In this document: positions 1 to 5,710 of the stretch, one piece after another
Layout: each line of letters opens with the position of its first letter
Numbering within the stretch: the first letter of the stretch is position 1
DNA from: Flavobacteriales bacterium
Lineage (GTDB): Bacteria; Bacteroidota; Bacteroidia; Flavobacteriales_D; Parvicellaceae
Assembly (NCBI GenBank): GCA_015488785.1
Contig: WFNC01000340.1
Span: forward strand, 1-5,710
Direction: 5' to 3'
Length of the DNA stretch: 5,710 bases
Position numbers and translations under genes: made by a program
Notes under the pieces: model-generated
Databases searched by the model: none
Seen by the model: the letters and a program-made list of their open reading frames with translations, nothing else
What the model was told of the DNA's origin: nothing

Positions 1-135
1 AGATTTCGATTTTATCTCACCTTCTTTTGTTGGTACAATAGGTAGGCTTCCTCTATGGTGTCCATAGGTAAGCGTGCTAGGCGTTTCAGTAATGTAGTCT
101 TTATCTATTGGGTTAATGAAATCTTTTTTATCCAT
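1..135 (-). CDS. Partial DUF2452-like small protein (N-terminal 45 codons)
   Basis: An ATG at 135-133 on the minus strand opens a frame that stays open to the window edge, giving 45 residues with no stop, so the gene is cut off at its 3' side. The visible part starts MDKKDFINPIDKD (residues 1-13) and continues with ITE-P (15-19), L-Y (22-24), H-GS (26-30), a proline at 35 and G-IKS (39-43). From memory, this spacing resembles small Bacteroidota proteins annotated as DUF2452, which have no known function and usually run to about 80-150 residues. No signal peptide is visible, so it is probably cytoplasmic. It lies 70 nt downstream of the hydrolase stop on the same strand, with no convincing terminator between, so co-transcription is possible. 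The frame is open upstream to 204 but has no other ATG, which favours this start. The family name is a recollection, not a search result. Confidence 0.6.
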   Translation of the reverse strand, partial: MDKKDFINPIDKDYITETPSTLTYGHHRGSLPIVPTKEGEIKSKS

Positions 136-205
136 TTTGTAAAAGTCGTTTAATTTTGTTTTGAAGTAGTTTAACGGTAGCTCAAAATTAGTAGAATCGA
201 GTCAA

Positions 206-1216
206 TTAATTATTAAAATCTCGACCCAATGCTTTTCCTTTCTTAAAATAATTGTCATTCTCTTCCATTTCTTTTTTCATTTCTTCAGAAATATCGCCAT
301 TTAGACTTGTCAAATCAGGTTGTCCAGCATTTACCCAAGCCGTGTACCATAGCGAAGCCGAATATTTTATCGCTACCATCATCCTTTTTTCTTGCATGTT
401 TCCAAGCATTTTTTGATACTCTAGCGCAAACTCTTTACTATATACCTTCATAATTACTTGACCTCTATGCTCATAACTATATTTTTGGTCTTTCGGCCAC
501 CTTTCGGTTAACTCCTTTTCAAACCGAAGAACCGAATCAACAGCAACACAACTTCCTTTAACTATAGTCCATGCAGCATCCAAAGGAGTTTCAATGTAAT
601 CACACCGACCTATTAAATAATCGTATCCGTCAGCAGATAGTTCAGGAACTCGTGACTCCCAAAAGCCATGAATACCCTTCTGATTCGTCATTTGACCATT
701 ATAATTTTCCGTAGTATGCAAAGGAACCGAAGCGTCTCCTACATAGTGACACAATTCAGACGATAATTGTAAAATTCGATTCAAATTTTTAGATTTAAAA
801 GCCTTCGTAAGCCTTCTTGTCATTAAATCGATGTGCCACGGAACTATTCCGTATGCTTTTAAAGTATCTTCCGTAAATTTGGCAACCGCATCATTCCACG
901 TTCTCGGGACAACCAAAAAAGGATCTTCTCCTGGCTTTACATAATGGTCAATATCAATATAATGTCTTTCCGCTTCACCTTTCATCGCATACCTTCGCTT
1001 ATCAGGGTCTACCGCATGTTCGGTAATGAATTCAATGTTTTTTTTGTAAAAAGTAAACAAATCGGGAGGTAAACTAAAAGTAGCCATTCTAGCAATCCTT
1101 CTGTGTGCATAAAATCCCCACGTACTCGTACAAACATGCGTTTTAGGAAGTGGCTTAAATCCTACCGATATTAACGAAAGGAATAAAATACTGAAAATTA
1201 TTTTTAGATAGTTCAT
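206..1216 (-). CDS. Secreted S1/P1 nuclease / zinc-dependent phospholipase C-like hydrolase
   Basis: This 336-residue protein has a hydrophobic N-terminal export segment (residues 5-20) and then the metal-site signature of the S1/P1 nuclease and bacterial phospholipase C superfamily, which binds three zinc ions. Visible ligand candidates are W33 and H38 (WGFYAHR), D70 (AVDPDKRR), H85, H157 and D161 (HYVGD), H167, H183 and E187 (HGFWE). The spacings W-5-H, D-15-H, H-4-D and D-6-H match P1 nuclease as I know it. The last ligand is Glu, as in Bacillus phospholipase C, rather than the Asp of P1. In the family the mature enzyme begins at the Trp, whose amino group binds zinc, so residues 1-32 are probably removed. 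Proteins of this form are common in Bacteroidota, but whether the substrate is nucleic acid or phospholipid is not settled by sequence. The C-terminal tail (about 310-336) is charged. The gene is divergent from porT. Confidence 0.88.
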   Translation of the reverse strand: MNYLKIIFSILFLSLISVGFKPLPKTHVCTSTWGFYAHRRIARMATFSLPPDLFTFYKKNIEFITEHAVDPDKRRYAMKGEAERHYIDIDHYVKPGEDPFLVVPRTWNDAVAKFTEDTLKAYGIVPWHIDLMTRRLTKAFKSKNLNRILQLSSELCHYVGDASVPLHTTENYNGQMTNQKGIHGFWESRVPELSADGYDYLIGRCDYIETPLDAAWTIVKGSCVAVDSVLRFEKELTERWPKDQKYSYEHRGQVIMKVYSKEFALEYQKMLGNMQEKRMMVAIKYSASLWYTAWVNAGQPDLTSLNGDISEEMKKEMEENDNYFKKGKALGRDFNN

Positions 1217-1263
1217 TCTTATAAAATTAAGCTATAATATAGATGTTCGTGATGGCTCGTGTA

Positions 1264-1298
1264 TAAAGGTACAATAAATATTCCATTTTTTTATGCAA
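1264..1298 (-). promoter_or_regulatory. Candidate Bacteroidota-type promoter of the hydrolase gene
   Basis: Read on the minus strand, TTG (1298-1296) is followed after 24 nt by TACCTTTA (1271-1264). The second element matches the TAnnTTTG -7 element of Bacteroidota sigma factor at all but the last base. Transcription would start near 1257, giving a leader of about 40 nt before the ATG. The spacer is one or more bases longer than the usual range, so this is a moderate match. Confidence 0.4.
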
Positions 1299-1338
1299 CA
1301 AGTTTTGTCAAAAATGTAATAAAAATTAATAAAAATCG

Positions 1339-1346
1339 TTTCTTTG
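1339..1346 (+). promoter_or_regulatory. Weak candidate -7 element for porT
   Basis: TTTCTTTG matches TAnnTTTG except at the second base, and it is followed by a plausible start region near 1352. No good TTG element lies 17-23 nt upstream; the nearest is at 1305-1307, 31 nt away. If real, it would place the whole palindrome inside the porT leader RNA. Confidence 0.25.
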
Positions 1347-1425
1347 TACTGATGCAAGGGAATAGTTACACTTCATTCGTTCTAATTATTTTTTTATTTG
1401 GGCGTTTAAACAGGCTATCCACTTG

Positions 1426-1524
1426 TAGTTTTTGATTATAACACCAAGTTAGACTAAACCAAAAAGGAGCTCATAAAATCGCTCTTTTTAGTCAAGTCTA
1501 ACTAAGTTTACAATCAAAAAGCTA
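1426..1524. repeat. About 99-nt imperfect palindrome upstream of porT
   Basis: Two arms of about 45 nt are reverse complements with few differences. Perfectly paired blocks are TTTTTGATT (1429-1437) with AATCAAAAA (1512-1520), AGTTAGACT (1447-1455) with AGTCTAACT (1495-1503), AAAAA (1461-1465) with TTTTT (1485-1489), and GAGC (1467-1470) with GCTC (1481-1484). TAG (1426-1428) also pairs with CTA (1522-1524) across a one-base bulge. The loop is 1471-1480. The arms differ by a few mismatches and single-base bulges, as expected of a decayed palindromic element or a long RNA hairpin. No target-site duplication is evident at the ends, so a mobile origin is not supported directly. The other reading is a structured 5' leader controlling porT. 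Confidence 0.75.
1461..1489 (+). terminator. Terminator-like apex hairpin in the porT leader
   Basis: AAAAAGGAGC, a 10-nt loop, then GCTCTTTTT form a hairpin with one bulged G (1466) and a five-T tail. This looks like a rho-independent terminator, yet it sits about 100 nt before the porT start with no gene ending just upstream. It may be an attenuator, the end of a small leader RNA, or simply the tip of the larger palindrome. The short T tract makes strong termination uncertain. Confidence 0.35.
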
Positions 1525-1531
1525 ACGTTTC

Positions 1532-1566
1532 TATCCTTAACGCTAGCATAATCACAATTAAGGATA
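1532..1566. repeat. Perfect 9-bp inverted repeat near the porT start
   Basis: TATCCTTAA (1532-1540) and TTAAGGATA (1558-1566) are exact reverse complements separated by 17 nt that include the palindrome GCTAGC (1542-1547). The centre-to-centre distance of 26 bp is more than two helical turns, so it could be a hairpin in the leader RNA or a pair of protein half-sites. It lies 22 nt before the porT start codon, where either could affect translation. Confidence 0.5.
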
Positions 1567-1588
1567 CTTATAAAGAATAGCCAATAAA

Positions 1589-2302
1589 ATGATCAAGTCA
1601 ATCATCTTCTTTTTTTTCATCACTTCCACAGTATTGGGCTATGCCCAGCAAATGGAAAACTTGAGAAACTTTGACAAACGTAAATTTCATTTTGGATTTG
1701 CCTTAGGGTATAACAAAAGTGATTTTTATTTAGATCGAGATGTTGTCAATAATTTTAAAACAGATTCACTCTTGGTTTTAGAGGTCAATCAACGACCAGG
1801 CTTCAACCTCGGAATTGTATCTTCTTTAGATCTTTCTCCAACTTTCAAAATTCGGTTTCTACCAACACTCTCATTTCAAGAAAGAGAATTAGAATATACC
1901 TTTGCCATCAATTCAGATTCAACCAGTCGCTGGAACAAAAAAGTAGAATCTACCTTTTTAGATTTTCCATTATTAATGAAATTTAGAACAGAAAGAATCA
2001 AAAATTTTGCAGCCTATGCCATCGCAGGAGGACGATTTGGTTTAGATATGGCTTCCAATAAAGACGTAGAAAATAAAGAAGCTTCCTTAAAAGATCAAAT
2101 CGTAAAAATATCAAAATCAGATTACGGAATCGAAGTTGGAGGAGGAGTAGATTTATTTTTAGAGTATTTTAAATTTAGCTTAGAACTAAAATTAAGCACA
2201 GGATTTAAAAATGTATTAATTCAAGAAAACACGAAGTTTTCTTCTCCAATCGATCGATTAAGAACTCGAATGTGGACGCTTTCATTTACCTTTGAAGGTT
2301 AA
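1589..2302 (+). CDS. porT: PorT, outer-membrane component of the type IX secretion system
   Basis: This 237-residue protein has an N-terminal signal peptide (residues 1-19, cleavage likely at YA|Q) followed by an outer-membrane beta-barrel pattern. Features recognised from PorT proteins are NFDKRKFHFGFALGY (27-41), PTLSFQERELEY (92-103), ESTFLDFPLLMKFR (120-133), FAAYAIAGG (140-148), KISKSDYGIEVGGG (173-186), IQENTKF-SPI (211-221) and a terminal strand ending WTLSFTFEG (229-237). Length and motif order fit full-length PorT. In Porphyromonas and flavobacteria PorT is needed for T9SS export, which delivers gliding adhesins and secreted enzymes across the outer membrane. The start is the ATG directly before the signal peptide; its upstream region is A-rich without a Shine-Dalgarno, normal for the phylum. 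The FAD dehydrogenase follows after 39 nt, probably in one operon. The T9SS-client-like protein at 4327 lies about 2 kb downstream. Confidence 0.93.
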   Translation: MIKSIIFFFFITSTVLGYAQQMENLRNFDKRKFHFGFALGYNKSDFYLDRDVVNNFKTDSLLVLEVNQRPGFNLGIVSSLDLSPTFKIRFLPTLSFQERELEYTFAINSDSTSRWNKKVESTFLDFPLLMKFRTERIKNFAAYAIAGGRFGLDMASNKDVENKEASLKDQIVKISKSDYGIEVGGGVDLFLEYFKFSLELKLSTGFKNVLIQENTKFSSPIDRLRTRMWTLSFTFEG

Positions 2303-2341
2303 CCTGTTCTGCTTACAAAAAAGCCTCAAAAAAAAGAAAAA

Positions 2342-3895
2342 GTGATTAAAGAAATTCAAATAAGAGTATTACCACAAGAAGCGTCAGATAACGAAATTTT
2401 AAAGAGAATAGTAGCACATAAAGAAAATATTCCGTTGTCGGATATTACTCATGTCCAAATTTTAAAACGCTCTATTGATGCTCGTAAATTCCCCGTCTAT
2501 TATCAACTTCGTCTAGCTGTTTACATCAATGAACAATACGTAGAAGAAACATTTGAAAGTAATTATCAAAATGTAAAAGACTCAAAAAAAACGATTCATA
2601 TTATAGGAAGTGGTCCTGCAGGTTTATTTGCTGCTTTAGAAGCATTAAAACTAGGTGTAAAACCAATTGTTTTTGAAAGAGGAAAAGACGTAAAAACAAG
2701 AAGGAGGGATTTAGCTGCAATAAACAAAAAAGGAGAAGTAAACACCGAATCTAATTATTGCTTTGGAGAAGGTGGAGCAGGAACTTATTCCGATGGGAAA
2801 CTTTACACCCGTTCCAAAAAGAAAGGGAGTGTAAAAGAAGTCTTAAAAACACTTGTTATTCATGGAGCACCAAAAGATATAATGGTAGATGCTCATCCTC
2901 ATATTGGGACAAATAAATTGCCTCAATTAATTGAAAACATAAGAGAAGTTATTTTAGCAAAAGGAGGAGAAATTCACTTTGATAATAAAATGACAGATTT
3001 AATTCTAAAAGAAAATAAACTCATAGGAATTGTTATCAATAATGAAAAAGAAATCAAAGTTGAAAACTTAATTTTAGCAACAGGACATTCCGCAAGAGAT
3101 ATTTATGAATTACTAAATAAGAAAAAAATAGATTTAGAATTCAAATCGTTTGCCTTGGGAGTTCGAATAGAGCATAAACAAGAATTAATAGATCAAATTC
3201 AATATAAAACAAAAGAGAAGGGAGAATTTCTTCCTCCAGCATCTTATAGTTTGGTAAGTCAAGTCAAAGATAGAGGCGTTTATTCTTTTTGTATGTGTCC
3301 GGGGGGAGTTATCGCTCCTTGTGCCACAGGAAAAGAAGAAGTTGTTACAAACGGTTGGTCTCCAAGCAAAAGAAACAATCCGTTTTCCAATTCAGGAATA
3401 GTAACCGAAGTTCGGTGGGATGATATCCCCAAATTTCATAAGTATGGCGCTTTAGCAGGGCTATACTTTCAAAAAAGTGTAGAAAAAAGAGCTTGGGAAT
3501 TAGGCGGTCGTACGCAACAAGTTCCAGCTCAACGATTATTAGACTTTATTCAAAAAAAGAAATCAACTTCACTCCCTAAAACGTCATATTTTCCAGGTGT
3601 AGTTTCTGTTGAATTAGACAAAGTATTCCCTTCTTTTATCACGAATTCCCTTCGAGATGGAATCGCCAATTTTGGAAACAAAATGAAAGGATACATGACC
3701 AATGAAGCCGTTTTACATGCCACAGAATCTAGAACTTCTTCTCCTGTAAGAATACCTAGAGATAGGTATTCTTTAGAACATCCTAAAGTTTTAGGTTTGT
3801 ATCCATGTGGCGAAGGTGCTGGCTATGCAGGAGGAATAGTGTCTGCCGCTATTGACGGAGTTTTAATTGTTCGAAAGATAGCTGAGGTAGATTAA
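2342..3895 (+). CDS. FAD-dependent dehydrogenase, COG2509 type
   Basis: This 517-residue flavoprotein is probably cytoplasmic, as there is no signal peptide. Residues 1-80 form a small alpha/beta N-terminal domain with the LKRSIDAR motif (41-48) typical of this family. A Rossmann FAD-binding unit follows: IIGSGPAG (87-94), with E112 in FERG placed to bind the ribose. Further conserved segments are FGEGGAGTYSDGKL (141-154), ATGHSARD (246-253), the cysteine-bearing FCMCPGG (316-322; C317, C319) and the C-terminal flavin motif GEGAGYAGGI (490-499). The family is widespread, full length here, and its substrate is unknown. The start is GTG (2342-2344), 39 nt after the porT stop; no in-frame ATG lies between the preceding stop and this codon, and homologues begin at about this point. 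It probably shares the porT transcript, which ends at the terminator just downstream. A direct role in secretion is not implied. Confidence 0.9.
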   Translation: MIKEIQIRVLPQEASDNEILKRIVAHKENIPLSDITHVQILKRSIDARKFPVYYQLRLAVYINEQYVEETFESNYQNVKDSKKTIHIIGSGPAGLFAALEALKLGVKPIVFERGKDVKTRRRDLAAINKKGEVNTESNYCFGEGGAGTYSDGKLYTRSKKKGSVKEVLKTLVIHGAPKDIMVDAHPHIGTNKLPQLIENIREVILAKGGEIHFDNKMTDLILKENKLIGIVINNEKEIKVENLILATGHSARDIYELLNKKKIDLEFKSFALGVRIEHKQELIDQIQYKTKEKGEFLPPASYSLVSQVKDRGVYSFCMCPGGVIAPCATGKEEVVTNGWSPSKRNNPFSNSGIVTEVRWDDIPKFHKYGALAGLYFQKSVEKRAWELGGRTQQVPAQRLLDFIQKKKSTSLPKTSYFPGVVSVELDKVFPSFITNSLRDGIANFGNKMKGYMTNEAVLHATESRTSSPVRIPRDRYSLEHPKVLGLYPCGEGAGYAGGIVSAAIDGVLIVRKIAEVD

Positions 3896-3930
3896 AAAGT
3901 TGTTAATATTTAATTGTAAGCAACTTTTTT
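3894..3930 (+). terminator. Rho-independent terminator after the FAD dehydrogenase
   Basis: AAAAAGTTG (3894-3902) pairs perfectly with CAACTTTTT (3921-3929) around an 18-nt AT-rich loop, and the right arm ends in a run of six T. It starts at the stop codon and would end the porT-dehydrogenase transcript. The A tract on the left gives some capacity in the reverse direction, but no minus-strand gene ends here. Confidence 0.8.
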
Positions 3931-3941
3931 GATATATCTTG
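3914..3941 (+). promoter_or_regulatory. Candidate promoter of the small secreted protein operon
   Basis: TTG (3914-3916), an 18-nt spacer and TATCTTG (3935-3941) resemble the Bacteroidota TTG / TAnnTTTG promoter with one T missing from the -7 element. The start would fall near 3948, only about 11 nt before the ATG at 3959 but 44 nt before the ATG at 3992. The element overlaps the preceding terminator. Confidence 0.35.
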
Positions 3942-3991
3942 CGTCATAATACAAATAAATGTTTTTCAGAGAATTAATAATTAAAGTATAT

Positions 3992-4324
3992 ATGTTAAAA
4001 ATTAAGATTTTATTAGGTGTCTTGTTAATCAGTTCTGTTACTTTCGCTCAGACGAAAGTACATCAGGAAGAACCGTCTAAAAACGTTGAAAAACCTAAGA
4101 AAGGTATTTTCAAGATGAATCAAATGTATTTTGAAAATTCAGAAGTGTTAGCGTCTTATTTTATTAAAGGTACGGTTGTGAATGGATTTCCAGGTTATAA
4201 CAAAGCTCTTTCTAATACAGAAAATAAAACTGTTTTAAAAGAATGGGTAGCATTAAAAGAGCATAAGGCTTTACTTACAAAAGAAGGATATCAGTCAATT
4301 TTAAAATATATTAATAAAAAATAA
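3992..4324 (+). CDS. Small secreted protein of unknown function
   Basis: I do not recognise this protein. From the ATG at 3992 it has 110 residues: a classic signal peptide (1-19, ending SSVTFA|Q), a Lys/Glu-rich hydrophilic linker (about 21-38), then a compact region with GIFKMNQMYFENSEVLASYFIKG near the start (about 38-60, aromatic and amphipathic), FPGYNKALSN (about 65-74) and a lysine-rich helical C-terminus ending KYINKK. The mature protein is basic. An upstream in-frame ATG at 3959 would add 11 residues (MFFRELIIKVY) ahead of the signal peptide; I prefer 3992 because the signal peptide then has normal form and the promoter candidate leaves a usable leader. There are no lipoprotein cysteine, transmembrane helices or known catalytic motifs. 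It ends two bases before the ATG of the large propeller/PKD protein, so the two are almost certainly co-transcribed and probably translationally coupled; a helper or partner role is inferred only from this. Confidence 0.78.
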   Translation: MLKIKILLGVLLISSVTFAQTKVHQEEPSKNVEKPKKGIFKMNQMYFENSEVLASYFIKGTVVNGFPGYNKALSNTENKTVLKEWVALKEHKALLTKEGYQSILKYINKK

Positions 4325-4326
4325 TT

Positions 4327-5710
4327 ATGAATTTTATTAAGTCAATACTAGTACTCGTATTTTTTGCTCCAATGTTTTTACAAGCACAAGGAGAAGGTCA
4401 AAATTGGTTCTTTGGATATAATGCAGGATTAGATTTCACAGGAGGAAGTCCTGTGGCTGTAACGAATGGAGCTATTAATCAGTGGGAAGGAGTTGCAACT
4501 ATTTCAGATGCTGCAGGAAATTTATTGTTTTATACAAACGGACAGAATATTTGGGATGCAACTAATAGTGTAATGCAAAATGGTTCCGGTTTAATGGGGC
4601 ATAATAGCGCGAGCCAATCAGCTGTGATTGTCCCAAAACCTTACTCTCCTGGTATTTACTATGTATTTACAGTGGATAAAACAGCAGATGGTAATGGAGT
4701 TCGATATTCAATTGTAGATATGAGTTTAAATGGCTCTTTGGGAGCTGTTACCTCAACGAAAAACATTTTACTAATGAGTAGTACGACTGAAAAAATTACA
4801 GCGGTTCGTCATGCTAATAATTCAGATATTTGGGTGATTTGTCATAAATGGAATAGTAATCAATTTCAATCTTTTTTAATTAATGGCTGTAGTGGTTTAC
4901 AAACAACCCCTGTTATTTCAAATGTAGGTTCTGTTCATAATCATGTCGCTTATGGTACGAATACCGGAGCAATTGGGTATATGAAAGCTTCTCCTCAAGG
5001 GAATAAATTAGGGTTGGCATTTTTTACACAACCAAATACAAGTTCGCCTCATTTCGAATTATTTAATTTTAATAATAGTACAGGAGGGGTTTCTAATTCT
5101 GTGACATTACCCTGTCCAAGTACGACACCTTTAGGTGCGGGAGTGGCTTATTATGCTGCTTATGGCGTGGAGTTTTCTCCAGATGGGACTTACTTTTATG
5201 GAGGGTTAAACGCAACAGGAGAAATTTTTCAATATGATTTATTGGCTGGAGGGGCTACAGCAATTCGAAATTCTGCTACACTGGTAGGAACAGGAACGGG
5301 AAGTTTAAGTAATAAAATTGGAGCATTACAATTAGCAACTGATGGAAAAATTTATGTAGCGAGAGATGGAGAAGGGAACTTAGGTAGCATTACGAATCCA
5401 AATACAGCTGGAGCTTTTTATACCAATAATGCTGTTAATCTAGGCGGAAGTACAAGCGGATTAGGTTTACCAACATTTATTCAGTCATTTTTTATTAGTG
5501 CTTTAGATTTATATATCGGTTACTCAGGAGATGATTGTGTTGGGAATGCGATTAGTTTTAATCTTCAAGGAGCTGATGTTAATAATGTAGCTTACGTAGA
5601 TTGGGATTTTGGTGATGGAACAACATTAAATAATCAGAGTAATACCGGAACGGTTAGTCATACTTATGCAAGTGCTGGATCTTATTATGTTCAAATTAAA
5701 TATTATTTTA
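4327..5710 (+). CDS. Partial large secreted protein: beta-propeller plus PKD, probable T9SS substrate
   Basis: The frame is open from the ATG at 4327 to the right edge, giving 461 residues with the 3' end missing. A signal peptide (1-20, cleavage at FLQA|Q) is followed by a propeller-like region of about 370 residues. Recurrent blade-like segments include GNLLFYTNG (64-72), YYVFTVD (111-117), SDIWVICHKW (166-175), YMKASPQGNKLGLAFF (218-233), GVEFSPDGTYFYGG (280-293) and GALQLATDGKIYVAR (332-346). It closes with the family-typical GLGLPTFIQSFF (378-389). A PKD domain then starts, with WDFGDG (426-431) and HTYASAGSYYV (445-455). This matches the N-terminus of many large flavobacterial surface proteins that carry several PKD domains and a C-terminal T9SS sorting or gliding-motility domain; that tail is beyond the window. 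It is the second gene of a unit with the small secreted protein and acts outside the cell, probably in adhesion or binding. Confidence 0.88.
   Translation, partial: MNFIKSILVLVFFAPMFLQAQGEGQNWFFGYNAGLDFTGGSPVAVTNGAINQWEGVATISDAAGNLLFYTNGQNIWDATNSVMQNGSGLMGHNSASQSAVIVPKPYSPGIYYVFTVDKTADGNGVRYSIVDMSLNGSLGAVTSTKNILLMSSTTEKITAVRHANNSDIWVICHKWNSNQFQSFLINGCSGLQTTPVISNVGSVHNHVAYGTNTGAIGYMKASPQGNKLGLAFFTQPNTSSPHFELFNFNNSTGGVSNSVTLPCPSTTPLGAGVAYYAAYGVEFSPDGTYFYGGLNATGEIFQYDLLAGGATAIRNSATLVGTGTGSLSNKIGALQLATDGKIYVARDGEGNLGSITNPNTAGAFYTNNAVNLGGSTSGLGLPTFIQSFFISALDLYIGYSGDDCVGNAISFNLQGADVNNVAYVDWDFGDGTTLNNQSNTGTVSHTYASAGSYYVQIKYYF

Larger units (their letters stand above)
1217..1588. other. Divergent intergenic region with structured leader
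   Basis: This 372-nt stretch separates the divergent hydrolase and porT genes. It carries no protein-coding frame of convincing length on either strand. The left half is AT-rich and holds promoter-like sequences for both directions. The right half (1413-1582) is full of inverted repeats: a 99-nt imperfect palindrome, a second 9-bp inverted repeat, and an outer 6-bp pair, GGCTAT (1413-1418) with ATAGCC (1577-1582). A porT transcript starting near 1352 would have a leader of about 235 nt, unusually long for a housekeeping-type gene. This is seen in sequence; any regulatory role is inferred. Confidence 0.7.

Noticed and set aside
151..190. 8-bp inverted repeat TAATTTTG / CAAAATTA between the two minus-strand genes
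   Set aside because: The stem is almost all A/T with a 24-nt loop and no T tract following on the minus strand, so it is a poor terminator and likely chance in AT-rich DNA.
1293..1319. 8-codon ORF in the intergenic region
   Set aside because: Too short and without any start context or conservation that can be judged here.
1610..1617. Run of eight T in the porT signal-peptide codons, a possible phase-variation tract
   Set aside because: It encodes phenylalanines suitable for a signal peptide and is short for a slippage switch in an AT-rich genome; no other sign of phase variation is present.
2296..2305. Perfect 10-bp palindrome AGGTTAACCT over the porT stop codon
   Set aside because: It has no loop and no T tract and overlaps the conserved C-terminal codons and stop; most likely coincidence.
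3959..3991. Upstream in-frame ATG for the small secreted protein
   Set aside because: It would put 11 residues with mixed charge ahead of an otherwise standard signal peptide and leave almost no leader after the promoter candidate. The ATG at 3992 fits better.

Overview
The window looks like chromosome from an AT-rich member of the Bacteroidota, probably Flavobacteriales. Three things point there: a PorT homologue (type IX secretion system, T9SS), a large secreted beta-propeller/PKD protein of the kind T9SS exports, and start regions that lack Shine-Dalgarno sequences and carry A-rich leaders instead. Some promoter candidates resemble the Bacteroidota TTG / TAnnTTTG pattern. No tRNA, rRNA, CRISPR array or insertion sequence was found.

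Layout. On the minus strand, a secreted S1/P1-nuclease / phospholipase-C-like zinc hydrolase (206-1216) is followed 70 nt downstream by the first 45 codons of a small DUF2452-like protein (1-135), which runs off the left edge. A 372-nt divergent intergenic region (1217-1588) holds a minus-strand promoter candidate, a weaker plus-strand one, a roughly 99-nt imperfect palindrome with a terminator-like apex, and a second perfect 9-bp inverted repeat. On the plus strand, porT (1589-2302) and a GTG-started FAD-dependent dehydrogenase of the COG2509 type (2342-3895) form a probable two-gene operon that ends at a clear rho-independent terminator (3894-3930). A second plus-strand unit follows: a small secreted protein of unknown function (best start 3992, end 4324). 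Two bases after its stop begins a large secreted protein (4327 to beyond 5710) with an N-terminal beta-propeller and the start of a PKD domain.

How the genes fit together. PorT is an outer-membrane part of the T9SS. The large PKD protein is a likely client of that system, although the C-terminal sorting domain that would prove it lies outside the window. The hydrolase and the small protein also have export signals. The cytoplasmic-looking FAD enzyme has no obvious link to secretion beyond sharing the probable operon. The least explained parts are the structured leader of porT and the small protein coupled to the large surface protein.
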